The notes under the pieces were generated by a model. The model did not search any database. It was not told the origin of the DNA and worked only from the letters and a program-made list of their open reading frames with translations. Positions 1-7,185 of a stretch of DNA of 10,730 nucleotides are shown here, piece by piece. Position 1 is the first letter of the stretch. Every line of letters starts with the position of its first letter. Source of the stretch: CAZCSH01 sp964501545 (GTDB lineage Bacteria; Patescibacteriota; Minisyncoccia; Minisyncoccales; RBG-13-42-11); assembly GCA_964501545.1 (NCBI GenBank), contig CAZCSH010000021.1:1-10730 (forward strand), given 5' to 3'. A program made the position numbers and the translations under genes.

Positions 1-752
1 ATCTCTTTGTAAGCTATTTTACCTTGAAGATATTGGGCAATGTATCTGTATTCCAAGCCAAAGTCTTCAAGCCGTTTCCAGGAAAGGCCTGTTTTTTTGA
101 GTGTTTTTACCTCTCTGACCATTCCTTTCTTTAACCTCCTTAAAAGTCTTTTTTCAATTAGTTTTTTTAGTGCTTCCTTCTCTTTCTTAATTCCAATTAA
201 TAAAATAGAGTAGGGGAGAAGCTGTTTTTTAAGAAGAGGAACTGGCCTTTTTGTTTTGATTATAATTTCCAAAGCCCTGATTAGCCTTCTTTTGTTTGCT
301 TTATCAATAGTTTTGGCTCTTTCAGGGTCTAGTTTTTTTAGTTCTAAAAACAAGTCCTTTGCTGTTTTCTTTTCTAATTCTTTTCTTAATTTCCAGTCTG
401 GTTTTACTTCAGGAATTACAATGCCGTCTATCAGGGCTTGAATGTAGAAACCAGTTCCTCCGCAGACAATAGGCAGTCTACCTCTTTTGAATATTTCTTT
501 TATGGCAGCCAGAGCCAGTTTTCTATATTGGCTGACAGTGAATTTTCTTTTGGGAGAAGCCACATCCAAAAGATGGTGGGGGATACCTTGCATTTCTCTT
601 TTGGTAATCTTCCCTGTACCAATATCCATGCCTTTATAAACCTGTCTTGAGTCAGCAGAAATAACTTCCCCTTTGATTTTTTTGGCAAGCTTGACAGCAA
701 TTTCTGACTTTCCTGAAGCAGTTGGTCCTAAAATTACAATAAGTTTTTTCAT
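1..752 (-). CDS. miaA: tRNA dimethylallyltransferase MiaA (3' end cut by window edge)
   Basis: MiaA transfers a dimethylallyl group from DMAPP to N6 of A37 in tRNAs that read UNN codons, giving i6A37. Translating from the ATG at 752-750 gives 250 codons with no stop before the left edge, so the C-terminus lies outside the window (family length is about 300). Visible motifs are the P-loop GPTASGKS at residues 9-16, ADSRQVYKGMDIGTGK at about 33-48 (the substrate/tRNA-binding region with catalytic Asp34), VCGGTGFY near 100, and the DP..A..ID..N.RR.IRALE signature of the central tRNA-binding domain. The start codon overlaps the miaB stop as ATGA and no Shine-Dalgarno is visible, so translation is probably coupled to miaB. 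Its neighbour performs the next step on the same base, which supports the call. Confidence in identity is high; only the C-terminal end is unseen. Confidence 0.96.
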   Translation of the reverse strand, partial: MKKLIVILGPTASGKSEIAVKLAKKIKGEVISADSRQVYKGMDIGTGKITKREMQGIPHHLLDVASPKRKFTVSQYRKLALAAIKEIFKRGRLPIVCGGTGFYIQALIDGIVIPEVKPDWKLRKELEKKTAKDLFLELKKLDPERAKTIDKANKRRLIRALEIIIKTKRPVPLLKKQLLPYSILLIGIKKEKEALKKLIEKRLLRRLKKGMVREVKTLKKTGLSWKRLEDFGLEYRYIAQYLQGKIAYKE

Positions 753-1783
753 CTATGTTTAACCAGGTTAAGCAAGATTTTTTCTCTTTTCTTTTTTTCC
801 GTTAAAGGAACATTATCTTTCATTTGGTAGGCGGCAGTGCCTGGCCGGGGAGAGTATTTGGCAATGTAAGCTATGTTGAATTTTAGCTCCTTGAACAATT
901 TTACGGTCTTTTCAAATTGTTTTTTAGTTTCTCCCGGGAAGCCGACAATAACATCTGTTGAGAGGTTGATTTTCGGCATTTTTTGACGGATTTTCTTTAT
1001 TAGGTTTTTATATTGTTCGACCGTATAAGGCCGGTTCATTTTCTTTAATATTTGGTTATCGCCAGATTGAACCGGTAAATTCAAATACTTGGCAATCTTT
1101 TTGGCATTAGCCATAACTTCAATCAATTCGTCTGAAAAATCTTTTGGATGAGGGGAGGTAAATCTGATAGAGAATTGACCCGGAATGTTATTGACCATTT
1201 GCAAGAGTTTTGGAAAATTGATTGATGAATTGGTAGGGGAGTGGTAATCATTCACATTCTGGCCCAAGAGCCAAATTTCTCTTGCCCCGTTAGAAATCGC
1301 ATTTCTAATGGGGTTAACCGCTCTTTTTACCTCCTTCAGAATTTCTCGATGATCCCGGCAGGCCAAAGGACCCCTGACAAAGGGCACAACACAATAAGTG
1401 CAGAGGTTATTGCAGCCATTAGAAATAGGAACGAAGGCTTGGTTTTTGTTTTGATACTTGGGGAGACATTCGAAAAAATCTTTGCTTTGCCAAATTTCAT
1501 CAAACTTTTCTTTCAGCTTCTTTTTATCAGATTTAAGAATACAGCCCGTTAGGACAGTTTTTAATCCTGGTTTTTTGTCCTTTAGCCGGGTTAAGTTTTT
1601 AATTTTACCATAAACCCTATCTACGGCAGGTTGTCTAACAGAGCACATGTTAACCAAGATTAAATCAGCTTCAGTCTCTCTTGAAGCTAACTTATACCCT
1701 TTCTTTTCTAGGAGAGTGGCCATTCTTTCTGAGTCAGCCTTATTCATCTGACAGCCGTAAGTTATTATTAAGTATTTCTTCAT
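749..1783 (-). CDS. miaB: MiaB-type tRNA i6A37 methylthiotransferase, lacking TRAM domain
   Basis: This radical-SAM enzyme adds a methylthio group to C2 of i6A37 in tRNA and carries two [4Fe-4S] clusters. The 344-residue product has the UPF0004 cluster cysteines C11 (YGCQMN), C47 (NMCSVR) and C81 (TGC), then the radical-SAM CxxxCxxC at C124/C128/C131 (GCNNLCTYC). Later motifs LLGQNVNDY, RFTSPHPKDF, LPVQSGDNQILKKMNR and YSPRPGTAA are MiaB-like rather than MtaB- or RimO-like. Two features are odd. The stretch between C81 and C124 is about 30 residues shorter than in E. coli MiaB, where the radical-SAM cysteines begin at 157. The protein also stops right after the radical-SAM domain (…EKILLNLVKHR), so the usual C-terminal TRAM RNA-binding domain is absent, and the following DNA is miaA, not a frameshifted TRAM. 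A short palindrome adds residues near 157-164. The ATG at 1783 follows a good promoter by only 8 nt; it opens the miaB-miaA unit. Confidence 0.93.
   Translation of the reverse strand: MKKYLIITYGCQMNKADSERMATLLEKKGYKLASRETEADLILVNMCSVRQPAVDRVYGKIKNLTRLKDKKPGLKTVLTGCILKSDKKKLKEKFDEIWQSKDFFECLPKYQNKNQAFVPISNGCNNLCTYCVVPFVRGPLACRDHREILKEVKRAVNPIRNAISNGAREIWLLGQNVNDYHSPTNSSINFPKLLQMVNNIPGQFSIRFTSPHPKDFSDELIEVMANAKKIAKYLNLPVQSGDNQILKKMNRPYTVEQYKNLIKKIRQKMPKINLSTDVIVGFPGETKKQFEKTVKLFKELKFNIAYIAKYSPRPGTAAYQMKDNVPLTEKKKREKILLNLVKHR
1285..1313. repeat. Palindromic element inside miaB coding sequence
   Basis: Arms 1285-1297 and 1301-1313 are inverted repeats separated by a 3-nt loop (CGC on the plus strand), with 12 of 13 positions pairing and one C-A mismatch (1289/1309) in the miaB transcript. 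It is read in frame and encodes NPIRNAISNGA (residues 157-167 of MiaB). In MiaB proteins the EVK helix normally runs into (N/Q)G-x-(K/R)E-(I/V)-x-LLGQN after about five residues. Here roughly eight extra residues (NPIRNAIS) are present, which fits a small mobile palindrome inserted without breaking the frame, in the manner of the Rickettsia palindromic elements. The palindrome is seen directly; that it is a mobile insertion is inference. Confidence 0.75.
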
Positions 1784-1791
1784 ACCAAACC

Positions 1792-1820
1792 ATTTTAGAA
1801 TAGAAAAACAGCCTTTTCAA
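1792..1820 (-). promoter_or_regulatory. Sigma-70-like promoter for miaB-miaA, probably leaderless
   Basis: On the minus strand there is a -35 box TTGAAA (1820-1815), a 17-nt spacer and a -10 box TAAAAT (1797-1792); each hexamer matches the consensus at 5 of 6 positions. Only 8 nt (GGTTTGGT) separate the -10 box from the miaB ATG, so a start about 7 nt downstream of the -10 box would put the 5' end within one or two bases of the ATG. No Shine-Dalgarno fits, consistent with leaderless translation. The -35 box and part of the spacer lie inside the upstream terminator hairpin. Confidence 0.65.
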
Positions 1821-1825
1821 GGCTG
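1803..1825 (-). terminator. Rho-independent terminator after the DUF5667-Kazal gene
   Basis: Read on the minus strand, CAGCCTT (1825-1819), loop GAA and AAGGCTG (1815-1809) form a 7-bp hairpin, followed at once by TTTTTC (1808-1803). It starts 20 nt after the stop codon of the Kazal gene and ends 20 nt before miaB. It therefore closes the upstream unit. The plus-strand side is followed by CTTTT only, so termination in that direction would be weaker, and no plus-strand gene needs it. Confidence 0.85.
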
Positions 1826-1844
1826 CTTTTCATATTGTTTTGCA

Positions 1845-2936
1845 TTACTCTCCCATCTGTCTAATGGAAGTATTCTGGCAGGTGCCCAGGTATTGGACTC
1901 TTACCCCTGCCATTTGAGCAAAACACTCATTAGAATAGGTTTTCCCGTTCGTTCCACAAACAGGGTCCCACAATTGGATACAAGCTCCGGTTTGTTCTTG
2001 CTCTTGTTCCTGTCCCTTTTCTTTAATCATCTCCATAATCCTATCCCTGCTTTGGATAATTCCTTCTTTTATCGCAGGTGTCAGTTCTGTTTCCAGTTTC
2101 TCCAGAATTTCAATGTGTGTTTCTTTTGCACCGCTAATTTCTTCTGCATATTCTTTAAACCTTTCTCTGGTTTCTTGGGTCATTTCTTCTAATTGTTCCT
2201 GGAGCGTTCTGAGAGAGTTCTCCTGAGCATTCTTGATTGCCTCTTTGGCTTCTTCTGGAACCTTTTCCTCAAGCTCCTTTAGGATTTCCAAATTTTTGAA
2301 GCTTTTAAACTTACTTCCTTTTAACTCTTGAAGGTTTTTTTCCAGCCTTTCTTGGAGATTTTCTCGGGTTTCAAGCTTTGTCATTACTTCCCCAAACTTT
2401 TCCAAGTGTATTTCTCTGGCTTCCGCTATCTTTTCAAAAACTTCAGCCGGAACTTGCTCCTCCAGTTTTTGTAAGACTCTTTGGTGAAGAGCCTGATGCT
2501 GGATAAACTTGTCTAAAAAAATTCCAACCTGCTCATTTTCTTCAGCCCTTTCTTTAATTCTTTCTGTTGCTCGTTCTACATCTTCTACTGCCCCTTGGTA
2601 TTTTGCAATCGCTTTTTCCACCCTCTCCTTAGTTTTTTGTTGCTCAACCATTTTCTTTAACTCAATCAGCTTTTCACTCGCAAATTTCTCTTTTAGTTTA
2701 GCTTTAGCTATTACGTTGAAGGTAAGAGTGCTCTGGATGTTTCTTACCCATTCTTTTAAGAAATAGAAGGGGTTGTCAGGCAGAAAATTAGGGTCTCCCA
2801 CTTCCAAGTCTTGAGCTTCAACCTCTTCATCCAAGATTACCTCTGTCGGGGCTGAGGAATCTTCTTGGGCTAAAACCATTCCCCCAGAGAGAATAAAAGA
2901 AAGAGTAAATGAGAGTATTAGGATTTTTGCTTTCAT
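1845..2936 (-). CDS. Secreted DUF5667 coiled-coil protein with C-terminal Kazal-type domain
   Basis: The 363-residue product begins with a Sec signal peptide (positive MKAK, hydrophobic core to about residue 18, probable cleavage after VLA at 23), then an acidic linker. A DUF5667-like region starts at FLPDNPFYFLKEW (51-63) and continues as charged, largely helical, coiled-coil-prone Glu/Lys/Arg/Gln-rich sequence to about 315. A Kazal-like domain lies at 318-354 with the PVCGTNGKTYSNEC core. Kazal domains usually inhibit serine proteases and have six cysteines. This one has four (C319, C327, C338, C353), corresponding to C2, C3, C4 and C6, with Met342 where C5 is expected. The protein probably acts outside the cytoplasmic membrane, as an inhibitor or envelope/adhesion factor; the true target is unknown. 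It starts 28 nt after the membrane-protein gene, without a clear Shine-Dalgarno, and is followed by a terminator. DUF5667 and Kazal assignments are by motif recognition only. Confidence 0.85.
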   Translation of the reverse strand: MKAKILILSFTLSFILSGGMVLAQEDSSAPTEVILDEEVEAQDLEVGDPNFLPDNPFYFLKEWVRNIQSTLTFNVIAKAKLKEKFASEKLIELKKMVEQQKTKERVEKAIAKYQGAVEDVERATERIKERAEENEQVGIFLDKFIQHQALHQRVLQKLEEQVPAEVFEKIAEAREIHLEKFGEVMTKLETRENLQERLEKNLQELKGSKFKSFKNLEILKELEEKVPEEAKEAIKNAQENSLRTLQEQLEEMTQETRERFKEYAEEISGAKETHIEILEKLETELTPAIKEGIIQSRDRIMEMIKEKGQEQEQEQTGACIQLWDPVCGTNGKTYSNECFAQMAGVRVQYLGTCQNTSIRQMGE

Positions 2937-2964
2937 ACTTTTAACTTGTTTTATTTAACGACCT

Positions 2965-4572
2965 TTAATGGATTTCTTCTTTTTTCTCTTTCAAGAAAGC
3001 CCTCCACTGCTCCAAGAACTCAACAAAACTTTGAAAAGGCAGGTCAATGAGGAAGTTAATCAAGATGCTGATGATGTTGTATCTGACCCATTGAGCAGAC
3101 AGCCACTTGCCAACTTGGATCATGGGCAAAGAGAACAAATCAATAACAGCCCCCAAACCCGACTCTTTCTTTTCTATCACCTCCAGCTCTCTTGACCTTT
3201 CTCTCAGCTTTGTTCCGGCAAAGGCAATGAGGGAAGTAAAGATTAAAAAGATAATAATTGAAAGAATGCCAAAGTTTAATTCTCTCAGGCCCCAGGTGAT
3301 AGCGCCGAAAGTAACGATAAAGGAAAAAAGGTAAAAGATGCTAATAAAAACATTCATTAACCAACCTCTTTTCTTTGGGAGAGTGACACTGTAGCTTTCT
3401 TTTCTCTCTCTAAGGTAAGCTATTTTTATTGTTTCCATAATGACCTGCTGGAGATTTTCTTTTTTGGGGGGTCTGATAGTGAGAATGAGAAAGAGCATTA
3501 AAAGAGGAGGTATTAAGATATTGAGTCCTAGGGTAGATTTGCTGAATTCCTGGGTGACATAGATGTCAAAAGGAACCTCAATAGCAAAGGCCAGGAGCAT
3601 CTTGGTGACAAAAATAGAGAGAGTGGCAAAGATAGCTGCTCTGCCAATCCTAGCCTTTAAGGTTCCCAGTCTCTTTTGGTAGACTGCGGTAATGCTGCTT
3701 TCTAATTCTTCTGGCCCTGTTATTTTCTTTTCAATAGCCAGAGGGTCTTCGGCAATAATATCTCCCATGATTAAGTAAGGGGTATCGTATCTTTCAGCTA
3801 TTCTGTAGAATCTGTCAGATAAGGAATGGTCTAAATCTTTTTCAAGAGATTCCCAGATAAAATAGATGTTTTGGCTGACTTCCTGAAGCTGGGGATTGTC
3901 AGGGCTGAGTTTTTGCCAGAGAGCATAGCGCTTCTTAAAAAGGCTGTAAGTTATGATTGGGGAGTCTAACTTCAAAAGGGCTCTTTGAACTGCGATATAG
4001 AGTTGAGTGTTTTTTTCTTCTTCTGTCATTCCTCCTATCACCACTACTCCTTCTTCTAATCTTATTTTCTCTATCATTGAGTCGGTCATGTATTCAACCA
4101 GAGCCCTTTCCTTTAAAGGAGGAGAAAGGGTTTCTTCTATCTCACAGGCGGCTACCGATAAAAGCCAATCATAGAGCTGGACTTTTTGCTTTTCTTTTGT
4201 TGGTTCAGGACTCTTTTCCAGGATGAAAATATACTTTACTATTATCCTTTCCACCTCGCTGATTTTAGTCTCTGAGATTCTGTTGTTTGGGAAATGACCT
4301 CCTCTTATTAATTCTAAAACCAAAGGAGAGGCAATTTCTTTTGACTCTTTTTCCAGAAGCAGCCTTCTTTTCAAAACTCTTTCAATAGCTGCCCTTCGCA
4401 TTAAATGTTCTTCCCGCCATTCAACCACTCCTCTTATTTTCTCATAGAAAGCAGCTACAGCAGATGCCACTTCATCCACCTGAATGGTAGGTTGGCTAGG
4501 TTTTTCTTGAGATTGATACCAGGCTTTGTACTTTTGAATGAGGTCTTTGGTAGCTTGGGATAATTCTGCCAT
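2965..4572 (-). CDS. Polytopic membrane protein of unknown function
   Basis: I do not recognise the family. From the ATG at 4572 the product has 535 residues. Residues 1-300 look cytosolic: helical, charged, with an Arg-rich segment at 51-71 (EWREEHLMRRAAIERVLKRR) and no recognisable catalytic motif. Four strongly hydrophobic segments follow at about 312-331, 349-366, 404-428 and 434-452. Residues 453-497 are again polar, then an amphipathic or membrane-surface helix lies at about 498-513, and the tail is highly charged (FLEQWRAFLKEKKEEIH). There is no signal peptide. The ATG lies one base after the thrS stop codon (TAA-A-ATG), so translation is probably coupled; an in-frame TTG at 4590 is possible but would overlap thrS. 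Its position between thrS and a secreted Kazal protein does not define a role. A membrane scaffold or regulatory protein is as far as I would go. Confidence 0.8.
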   Translation of the reverse strand: MAELSQATKDLIQKYKAWYQSQEKPSQPTIQVDEVASAVAAFYEKIRGVVEWREEHLMRRAAIERVLKRRLLLEKESKEIASPLVLELIRGGHFPNNRISETKISEVERIIVKYIFILEKSPEPTKEKQKVQLYDWLLSVAACEIEETLSPPLKERALVEYMTDSMIEKIRLEEGVVVIGGMTEEEKNTQLYIAVQRALLKLDSPIITYSLFKKRYALWQKLSPDNPQLQEVSQNIYFIWESLEKDLDHSLSDRFYRIAERYDTPYLIMGDIIAEDPLAIEKKITGPEELESSITAVYQKRLGTLKARIGRAAIFATLSIFVTKMLLAFAIEVPFDIYVTQEFSKSTLGLNILIPPLLMLFLILTIRPPKKENLQQVIMETIKIAYLRERKESYSVTLPKKRGWLMNVFISIFYLFSFIVTFGAITWGLRELNFGILSIIIFLIFTSLIAFAGTKLRERSRELEVIEKKESGLGAVIDLFSLPMIQVGKWLSAQWVRYNIISILINFLIDLPFQSFVEFLEQWRAFLKEKKEEIH

Positions 4573-4573
4573 T

Positions 4574-6319
4574 TTATTTCTTCGTTTCAATTATTTTTTT
4601 AGCCTTTTTCAGGAATCTGTCCAGTTTTTCTGGGCCAGTATCACCTTTCTGTCTTTCTCTGACCCTGACCGATTTTGTTTTTAGTTCTTTGTCGCCAACC
4701 ACTAGGAGATAGGGGATTTTCTGGATTTCTCCTTCTCTTATTTTTTTTGAGACAGTTTCATTCTCATCTTTCACTTCCACTCTTAACCCCTCTTTTCTTA
4801 AATCTTTGGCAACAAGATTGGCGTATTTTTTGTGTTTGGTACCAACAGGTATTAGCCAGACTTGAAGAGGAGAAAGCCATAAAGGAAGATTACCGCTATA
4901 ATATTCCAAAAGAATACCAATAAACCTTTCCAGAGCGCCCAAGAGAGCCCTATGGATGATAATAGGTCTTTGTTTTCTCCCTTTTTGGTCAATAAAGGTC
5001 ATGTTAAAACGCTCAGGCAGGTTAAAGTCAACCTGGATTGTTGTACATTGCCACTCTCGCTCTATCGCATCCTCAATCTTAATATCAATCTTGGGTCCGT
5101 AAAAAGCGCCTCCGCCTTTATCTACCTCATACTTCATCCTTAGTTTTCCTAGAGCGTACTTTAAGGAGTTTTCCGCCTTTTTCCAGATTTTATCATCGCC
5201 CACATACTTTTTGGGCTGGGTGGATAAATAAACATGCAAGTTTTTGAACCCAAAAGCTTTAAGTATTTTTTGGCTTAGTTTTATAGTAGAGAAAAGCTCT
5301 TCTGCCAGCTGGTCTGGAGTGCAAATAATATGGGCATCATCCTGGGTAAAGCCACGTACTCTAACCAAACCATGTAAGGTGCCTGACCTTTCATACCTGT
5401 AAACTGTGCCCATCTCAGTATATCTCTTGGGTAGCTCTTTGTAGCTTCTAATAGCTGTGTTATAGATTGCAATATGGAAAGGACAATTCATCGGTTTTAT
5501 CTGATAATCATCCTTCTCTTCTTTATCAATCTCTCTGAGGTGCATTGAGGGCATCATGTTTTCTTTGTAAAAGTCCAAGTGGCCAGAGGTTTTCCAGAGG
5601 CCGAGTTTGGCAATATGAGGGGTATCGACTAATAGATATCCTGCCTCCAGGGACTGATTTAGAGCATAGTCCATGATAATTTTCTTCAAGATTGCTCCTT
5701 TGGGATGCCAGAGCACAAGACCGGGCCCCACCTTCTCATCAAAATGAAAGAGGTCTAGTCTTTGTCCCAGGAAGCGGTGGTCTCTCTTTTCTGCCTCAGT
5801 CTCTTTTTTCAGATAGTTATCCAACTCTTTTTTAGTTGCAAAAGCTACCCCATAGATTCTGGTCAGCATTGGGTTCTTTTCTGTTCCCCGCCAGTAGGCT
5901 CCAGCTACCCGAATTAACTTAAAAGAATCCAGGGGGATTTCTTTGGTCGATTTGAGATGAGGTCCTTTGCACAGATCAAGAAAGCCTCCTGTTTCGTAAA
6001 GAGTAACGTTTTTAGCGGGCAAGTCCTCTATCAGCTCTAACTTATAAGGTTGATTCTTGAAGATTCTCTTAGCCTCCGCTTTAGTGGCTGTTTTTTTCTT
6101 AAAGGGAAGGTTTCTTTTAATGAGTTCTTTCATTTTCTTTTCTATCTTTGGCAAATCAGCGGCTGAGAGATTAGGTTCAGCCAAATCAAAATCATAATAA
6201 AAACCATTACTAATAACCGGGCCTATACCAAATTGAACCTGACCAAAAAGCTCTTGGACAGCATAAGCCATAACGTGAGAGAGGGAATGGCGCAATGTTT
6301 CTAGTTTTTCTTTTTTCAT
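4574..6319 (-). CDS. thrS: Threonyl-tRNA synthetase, lacking N-terminal TGS domain
   Basis: ThrRS joins threonine to tRNA-Thr and edits mischarged Ser-tRNA-Thr. The 581-residue product starts directly at the editing (N2) domain, with HSLSH (H11, H15) and CKGPH (C117, H121) forming the editing site. The class II core follows: motif 2 with YRYERSG (308-313) and RGFTQDDAH, and motif 3 around RPIIIHRALLGALERF. Zinc ligands C279 (MNCP), H330 and H456 match E. coli C334, H385 and H511. The anticodon-binding domain covers about 485-575. E. coli ThrRS has 642 residues; the missing 60 are the TGS (N1) domain, not required for the active site. I chose the ATG at 6319, four bases after the DegV-protein stop; an in-frame TTG at 6343 would overlap that gene and adds no TGS sequence. 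Operon spacing suggests co-transcription with its neighbours. Confidence 0.96.
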   Translation of the reverse strand: MKKEKLETLRHSLSHVMAYAVQELFGQVQFGIGPVISNGFYYDFDLAEPNLSAADLPKIEKKMKELIKRNLPFKKKTATKAEAKRIFKNQPYKLELIEDLPAKNVTLYETGGFLDLCKGPHLKSTKEIPLDSFKLIRVAGAYWRGTEKNPMLTRIYGVAFATKKELDNYLKKETEAEKRDHRFLGQRLDLFHFDEKVGPGLVLWHPKGAILKKIIMDYALNQSLEAGYLLVDTPHIAKLGLWKTSGHLDFYKENMMPSMHLREIDKEEKDDYQIKPMNCPFHIAIYNTAIRSYKELPKRYTEMGTVYRYERSGTLHGLVRVRGFTQDDAHIICTPDQLAEELFSTIKLSQKILKAFGFKNLHVYLSTQPKKYVGDDKIWKKAENSLKYALGKLRMKYEVDKGGGAFYGPKIDIKIEDAIEREWQCTTIQVDFNLPERFNMTFIDQKGRKQRPIIIHRALLGALERFIGILLEYYSGNLPLWLSPLQVWLIPVGTKHKKYANLVAKDLRKEGLRVEVKDENETVSKKIREGEIQKIPYLLVVGDKELKTKSVRVRERQKGDTGPEKLDRFLKKAKKIIETKK

Positions 6320-6323
6320 AGAT

Positions 6324-7181
6324 TTATTTGCTAAAATAACCAATACCTATTGTTCCTCTTCCTGTTGCATAGCCTATCAGAGGACTGAACTCTCGGATAG
6401 TTATTCTAGCTTGGGGAAGAAGGGAAGCAGTCTTTTCTTTAAGTTGGGATACCTCTTCAAAACTGTCAATGTGGGAAAGGGCAATTTCTGGAAGGTCGGG
6501 GTCTAATTCTTTTTTCAATAGATTCAACGTCTTTTCTTTGCTTTTTTCTTTTGAAGCGGTGGCGCCCATAAAATGAACCTTACCGCCGAAAACTCCAAGA
6601 ATGGGCTTTAAAGGTAAAAGAGAGCCAATCTTGGAAGCTATCTCAGGGACACGGCCTGAGCGGTAGACATAGCGAATTGTTTCCAAAACTAAGTAAACTC
6701 TCACTTTTTTCCTTAAGCTCTCTGCCATTTGCAAGAGTTCCTCAAACCTTTTTCCTTGTTCTATTGCTTCAGCCAATTTTTGGATTAAAAGACTGCCTCC
6801 TATGGTAGCTGTTCCAGAATCAACTACCTCAATCCTGATTCCTGGCATTTCCTTTTTTGCCATAGTTTTGGCATTTCTGGCGCTGTTCCAGGTAGCGCTA
6901 ATAGCAGGTGGCAGGGTTAGGCAGAGGATTTCTTTTGCCCCTTTAGTTGCCGCTGTCTTGTAGGCAGCAATAAAATCACCTGGGGAAGGGGCAGAAGTGG
7001 CCCAGTCTTTAGGGTTTTGTTCTAAGAACTGATAAGCCTGCTCCATGCTTAAATCAACATTGTCTTTGTAAACCTTCCCTTCAAACATAACATTTATCGG
7101 CACTATTTCAACCGGGTAGCGGGATTTTTCTTCTTTTGACAGGTGACTTGTGCTGTCAGTGATTAAGACAATTTCAGGCAT
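6324..7181 (-). CDS. DegV-family (FakB-like) fatty-acid-binding protein
   Basis: DegV proteins bind a single fatty acid; in Firmicutes they are FakB, which presents the acyl chain to the kinase FakA. The 285-residue length is typical of the family. Motifs seen are TDST (8-11) at the N-terminus, ATSAPSPGDF (61-70, Thr62-Ser63), LPPAISATWNSAR (90-102, with the Ser95 position that contacts the carboxylate in FakB), VVDSGTATIGG (119-129), ETIRYVYRSGRVP (167-179) and LKPILGVFGGKV (191-202). The C-terminal HxGPG motif, whose His normally contacts the carboxylate, reads ATGRG here within LIGYATGRGTIGIGY. Lipid binding may therefore differ. The gene lies between dnaE and thrS, four bases from thrS; no FakA kinase is visible in the window. 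The ATG at 7181 has no clear Shine-Dalgarno and follows the remnant of the ancestral dnaE stop by four bases. Confidence 0.9.
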   Translation of the reverse strand: MPEIVLITDSTSHLSKEEKSRYPVEIVPINVMFEGKVYKDNVDLSMEQAYQFLEQNPKDWATSAPSPGDFIAAYKTAATKGAKEILCLTLPPAISATWNSARNAKTMAKKEMPGIRIEVVDSGTATIGGSLLIQKLAEAIEQGKRFEELLQMAESLRKKVRVYLVLETIRYVYRSGRVPEIASKIGSLLPLKPILGVFGGKVHFMGATASKEKSKEKTLNLLKKELDPDLPEIALSHIDSFEEVSQLKEKTASLLPQARITIREFSPLIGYATGRGTIGIGYFSK

Positions 7182-7185
7182 GAGC

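Noticed and set aside
1419..1430. Second copy of the miaB palindrome
   Set aside because: It shares only about nine bases (ATTAGAAAT type) and encodes ISNGC before the radical-SAM cysteines, where such residues are normal; no second arm is present.
1241..1552. Plus-strand open frames such as this one, and others at 256-650, 1893-2192, 2968-3334, 3957-4226 and 7399-7776
   Set aside because: They lie opposite well-supported minus-strand genes, show low-complexity or Ser/Phe/Leu-rich sequence typical of antisense shadows and have no recognisable domains.
2937..2964. Separate promoter for the DUF5667-Kazal gene
   Set aside because: A TTGAAA occurs upstream, but the hexamer at proper spacing (CATTAA) is poor; co-transcription with the preceding gene is more likely.
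4573..4590. TTG start extending the membrane protein by six residues
   Set aside because: The extension MKRRNK lies inside the thrS 3' end; the ATG one base after the thrS stop is simpler.
6320..6343. TTG start extending ThrRS by eight residues
   Set aside because: It would overlap the DegV-protein gene and adds no TGS sequence; the ATG at 6319 has typical spacing for this operon.
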